Assembly: GCF_001045555.1 (NCBI RefSeq)
Contig: NZ_LFBU01000001.1
Coordinates: 2,604,001-2,668,000 of the forward strand
Direction: 5' to 3'
DNA: 64,000 nucleotides
Source of the DNA: Marinobacter subterrani
Lineage (GTDB): Bacteria; Pseudomonadota; Gammaproteobacteria; Pseudomonadales; Oleiphilaceae
In this document: positions 61,663 to 64,000 of the stretch, piece after piece
How the letters are laid out: each line of letters begins with the position of its first letter
How positions within the stretch are numbered: position 1 is the stretch's first letter
Made by a program: the position numbers and the translations under genes
The notes under the pieces: generated by a model
The model's input: only the letters and a program-made list of their open reading frames with translations
What the model was told of the DNA's origin: nothing
The model's database searches: none

Positions 61663-62741
61663 CAGCGCACCTCCACGGCATCACCGTCTGCCAGCCGGGT
61701 CATGCCGGCGTAGACCACCTGATCCCCCGGGGCCAGTTCAGCGGAACTGACCACAACCCGCTCACCCACAACCCGGTCTACGATCACCGGAATCCGGTTG
61801 GCCAGGCTGTCACGAACCCGAAAAACACTCGTGCCATCGGCATGACGGACCACCGACAGCAGCGGAACCGTGATTTCCGCTTCGCGCACCGGCGTAATGC
61901 CCACCTCGACCGGCTCCCCCGGCTCCAGGGTGTTGGCCGGCACGCTCACCAGCACGGGATGCAGCTCGCCGCGAATGGCACCGGCCTGGGCAATCTCGAC
62001 CACGGTTCCGGGTTGCGCCGGCAGGCTGCGATCCCGTGCCGACCAGACCGGCAGGCTCTGCGCCAGTTGTACCTGATCCAGCAGATACGCCGGCACCCGT
62101 ACTTCCACCTCCCGGCCTTCCGGGGAAGACAGACGCATCACAGGCTGACCGGCGGCAACAAATTCATCCGGCTCCACCAGCAGGGCCTCGACCCGGCCGG
62201 AGAATGGCGCCTGCAGGGTACTTTCCGCCAGCATTTGCGTGGCCTCCGCCAGCGCCGCGCGGGCCGTGGCAACACTGGCACTCAGCGAATCGCGCTGGGC
62301 TGCCAGACGCTCAAGGGACTGTTCGGATACCATGCCACGCTCGTGCAACTGGCTGGAACGCTCCCACTCACGCTTTGCCTGCTCGTACCGGGTGGTCAGC
62401 TCCGCCAGCCTGGCCCTGGCAGAATCCCGTGCCGGCTCCAGGGCCGGATTGTAAACCCGGGCCAGGACCTCTCCGGCGTGAACCTGCTGACCCAGCTCCA
62501 CCGCCCTTTCCTTCAGGGTGCCACTGACCTGAAAGGTCAGGGTTGCCCGCTGGGTGGCACGGACAATGCCGGAAAACCGCAGCGGCTGGTCCTGGCTTTC
62601 GCCACCGGTCACCTCGGACACGCGCACGGATACCGCCTCTCGGGCGGGCTCCGTCGACACGTCACTGGCTTTACAGCCAGCCAGGAGCAGTGCCAGGAAC
62701 AGGAAGGAAACCAGGGTCATGGGCGTACGAAGTGGGTTCAT
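61662..62741 (-). CDS. RND periplasmic adaptor (membrane fusion lipoprotein)
   Basis: A 359-residue HlyD/AcrA-type adaptor with lipoprotein signal (LALLLAGCKAS, lipobox LAGC). Order: first barrel half (LRFSGIVRATQRATLTFQVSGTL), lipoyl half (GQQVHAGEVLARVYNPALEP), a coiled-coil hairpin (~residues 100-170), second lipoyl half (LQAPFSGRVEALLVEPDEFV), and a C-terminal barrel. First gene of the two-gene pump operon, opposite the TetR gene. Confidence 0.9.
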   Translation of the reverse strand: MNPLRTPMTLVSFLFLALLLAGCKASDVSTEPAREAVSVRVSEVTGGESQDQPLRFSGIVRATQRATLTFQVSGTLKERAVELGQQVHAGEVLARVYNPALEPARDSARARLAELTTRYEQAKREWERSSQLHERGMVSEQSLERLAAQRDSLSASVATARAALAEATQMLAESTLQAPFSGRVEALLVEPDEFVAAGQPVMRLSSPEGREVEVRVPAYLLDQVQLAQSLPVWSARDRSLPAQPGTVVEIAQAGAIRGELHPVLVSVPANTLEPGEPVEVGITPVREAEITVPLLSVVRHADGTSVFRVRDSLANRIPVIVDRVVGERVVVSSAELAPGDQVVYAGMTRLADGDAVEVR

Positions 62742-62806
62742 GATTTATCCTTTCATCCATGCTCATAGTGTTGGCGAGGCCCGGTCCGTAGGCGCCCCGA
62801 TGATTG

Positions 62807-62845
62807 TTATCGACATAATGTCATTCTTTGACATTTTGTCAATAA
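62807..62845. promoter_or_regulatory. TetR-type operator between pump and regulator
   Basis: A 39-bp near-palindrome whose outer ends are TTATCGACA and TGTCAATAA. It contains two smaller dyads, GACATAATGTC (62812-62822, perfect) and GACATTTTGTC (62830-62840). It lies 66 bp before the adaptor start and 62 bp before the TetR start, suited to control of both. Confidence 0.75.
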
Positions 62846-62906
62846 TCGGGTTTGATCCGGTTTCAGGTATCATGTGCAGGCCGTTGCCACCTAACCGGAT
62901 GATTGA

Positions 62907-63542
62907 ATGAGCGAACCGCTGAAGACCCGCCGGGAGCGGGAAAAACAGGCCCGTTACGACACCATTCTGGATGCCGCCGAGCTGGTGTTCTCAGAGAAGG
63001 GTTATGAGCGAACCTCGATGGACGACATTGCCCGCACCGCCAGCCTCAGCCGGGCGCTGCTGTACGTGTACTTCAAGGACAAGGCGGCGATTCAGCGGGG
63101 CATCATGCTCCGGGCCGGGCACAGCCTGTTCCGCCGCTTTGAACAGGCGCGGCAGACCACCGATACCGGCCTGGCGCAGATCCGGGCCATGGGGGAATCC
63201 TATTACCGCTTCTATCTGGAAGAGCCCGACTACTTCTCGGCCCTGACCAAGGCCTCGACAGCCATGGCCGAGGCCGACGAGAGCCAGGCCGAGGAGATGC
63301 TGTGCTCAAAATCAGACCTGATGGCGCTGATGGTGGGGGCGATTGAACTGGGCCTGGCGGACGGCACCATGAACCGGAGCCGGATTACCGACCCGGTACT
63401 GACCGCACTGTACCTGAGGGGCGCACTCCATGGTGCGATTCTGCTGTGCCAGTCCGAGATGGGCGACGGCGACCCGGAATTTCCCGCCGAGCAGTTGATC
63501 CGGCACACCATGGATATGCTGACGTCGTCGATTGCCGCCTAG
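62907..63542 (+). CDS. TetR-family repressor of the RND pump
   Basis: A 211-residue TetR-type regulator. HTH at ~residues 12-60: [44 protein letters not shown], the standard F-x-E-K-G-Y ... T-x-x-D-I-A pattern. The C-terminal ligand domain is helical ([18 protein letters not shown]). Divergent from the pump operon across a 39-bp palindrome, so local repression is likely. Overlaps the convergent astB end by 4 bp. Confidence 0.9.
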   Translation: MSEPLKTRREREKQARYDTILDAAELVFSEKGYERTSMDDIARTASLSRALLYVYFKDKAAIQRGIMLRAGHSLFRRFEQARQTTDTGLAQIRAMGESYYRFYLEEPDYFSALTKASTAMAEADESQAEEMLCSKSDLMALMVGAIELGLADGTMNRSRITDPVLTALYLRGALHGAILLCQSEMGDGDPEFPAEQLIRHTMDMLTSSIAA

Positions 63543-64000
63543 AGCTGGAAATCGTAGATCGAACCGAGCCCGAGAATACCGGTCAGTTCGTCCAGGGCCT
63601 TGCGAACCTCCTGCAGCAGCATGGGGTCTGCCAGGTCATCCTGGCCCAGCTCATCCCGGTAATGGGCTTCCACCCAGGTGGTGAGGCGGTCATAAAGCTC
63701 ATCGGTGAGAATCACGCCCCGGTGCATGGCCTTGAGTTCATCATCATCCAGAGCCACCCGTAACCGAAGGCACGCCGGGCCACCGCCGTTGCGCATCGAT
63801 TGTTTGACGTCGAACACTTCCACCGAGGTAATCGGCCCTCCGGATTTCACCAGATCGTCCAGATACCGGCTCACCGAAGCCACTTCGCGGCACTCACCGG
63901 GCACCGCCAGCAGCATGCCGTCGGGCGTGTTCAGCAACTGGCTGTTGAACAGGTAGGAGGCCACCGCATCCTCAATGGGTACCTCGTCCCGGCTCACTCG
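63539..64000 (-). CDS. astB: N-succinylarginine dihydrolase, 5' part outside window
   Basis: C-terminal ~153 codons of AstB, second enzyme of the AST pathway (succinylarginine to succinylornithine, CO2 and ammonia). The frame is open at the right edge, so the rest of the gene lies beyond 64000. The signature [15 protein letters not shown], with the catalytic Cys in GGPACLR, and the preceding SYLFNSQLL block identify it. The GSIYDF end matches the family C terminus. Together with astE 5 kb away it marks a broken-up ast locus. Confidence 0.93.
   Translation of the reverse strand, partial: RVSRDEVPIEDAVASYLFNSQLLNTPDGMLLAVPGECREVASVSRYLDDLVKSGGPITSVEVFDVKQSMRNGGGPACLRLRVALDDDELKAMHRGVILTDELYDRLTTWVEAHYRDELGQDDLADPMLLQEVRKALDELTGILGLGSIYDFQL

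Overview
The window reads as chromosomal DNA of a marine gammaproteobacterium close to Marinobacter. This rests on gene content and order: a suf-only Fe-S operon, FlgP/FlgT polar-flagellum genes, glycolate oxidase beside a TRAP transporter, AST arginine catabolism, and many short GGGGTCAGATGAA inverted repeats between genes. The species is inferred, not proven. The host DNA looks moderately GC-rich. One island at 29.5-42.3 kb interrupts it, and the right third of that island is visibly AT-rich.

Layout. 1-3 kb: 3' part of fabB, a stand-alone AraC-type regulator and trhP (tRNA hydroxylation). 3.1-9.9 kb: sufBCDS-A-T-E behind a promoter overlapped by an IscR type-1-like site. 9.9-11.7 kb: flgP-flgT on the minus strand. 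12.1-15.8 kb: cca, a pteridine reductase, a thiolase and trmL. 15.9-22.1 kb: secB and a cysteine-less rhodanese-like protein (minus), then gpmI-envC-ctpA-yibQ (plus). 22.1-25.6 kb: hisBHAF and a START-like protein (minus). 25.7-29.4 kb: asmA-mutY-yggX.

29.5-42.3 kb: a tRNA-Phe gene holding an integrated element bounded by a 56-bp perfect direct repeat (29514-29569 and 42290-42345). Its core is a Pf-type filamentous phage (inovirus). In transcription order on the minus strand it has an excisionase-like protein, four small genes of unknown function, a putative ssDNA-binding protein, coat proteins (including a 24-residue one), a pIII-like adhesin, a pVI-like protein, the Zot/pI ATPase, a replication initiator and a tyrosine integrase. 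A divergent repressor-like gene faces this operon across palindromic operators. Between the repressor and the right attachment site lies an AT-rich three-gene cargo: a C5-cytosine DNA methyltransferase, a ParB-like protein and a protein with a restriction-endonuclease-like D-GGLD...GQC motif. This trio is my best candidate for an undescribed (probably anti-phage) system.

42.4-64 kb: dgkA, a tiny ArfA-like gene, a Ca/Na exchanger, a LysE-type exporter and a DUF4124 protein. Next comes a glycolate locus (glcFED, glcG, TRAP dctMQP, divergent FadR-type regulator with two TGGTNNNACCA operators). An arginine-type ABC transporter with astE follows, then an RND efflux pump with its TetR regulator and a palindromic operator, then the 3' part of astB at the right edge.

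Two families of intergenic structures run through the host part. One is a REP-like GGGGTCAGATGAA hairpin in at least seven places, one of which supplies the stop codon of astE. The other is a composite hairpin seen three times (2970, 4919, 57392) with covarying outer and inner stems around a conserved core. No CRISPR array or rRNA was seen.
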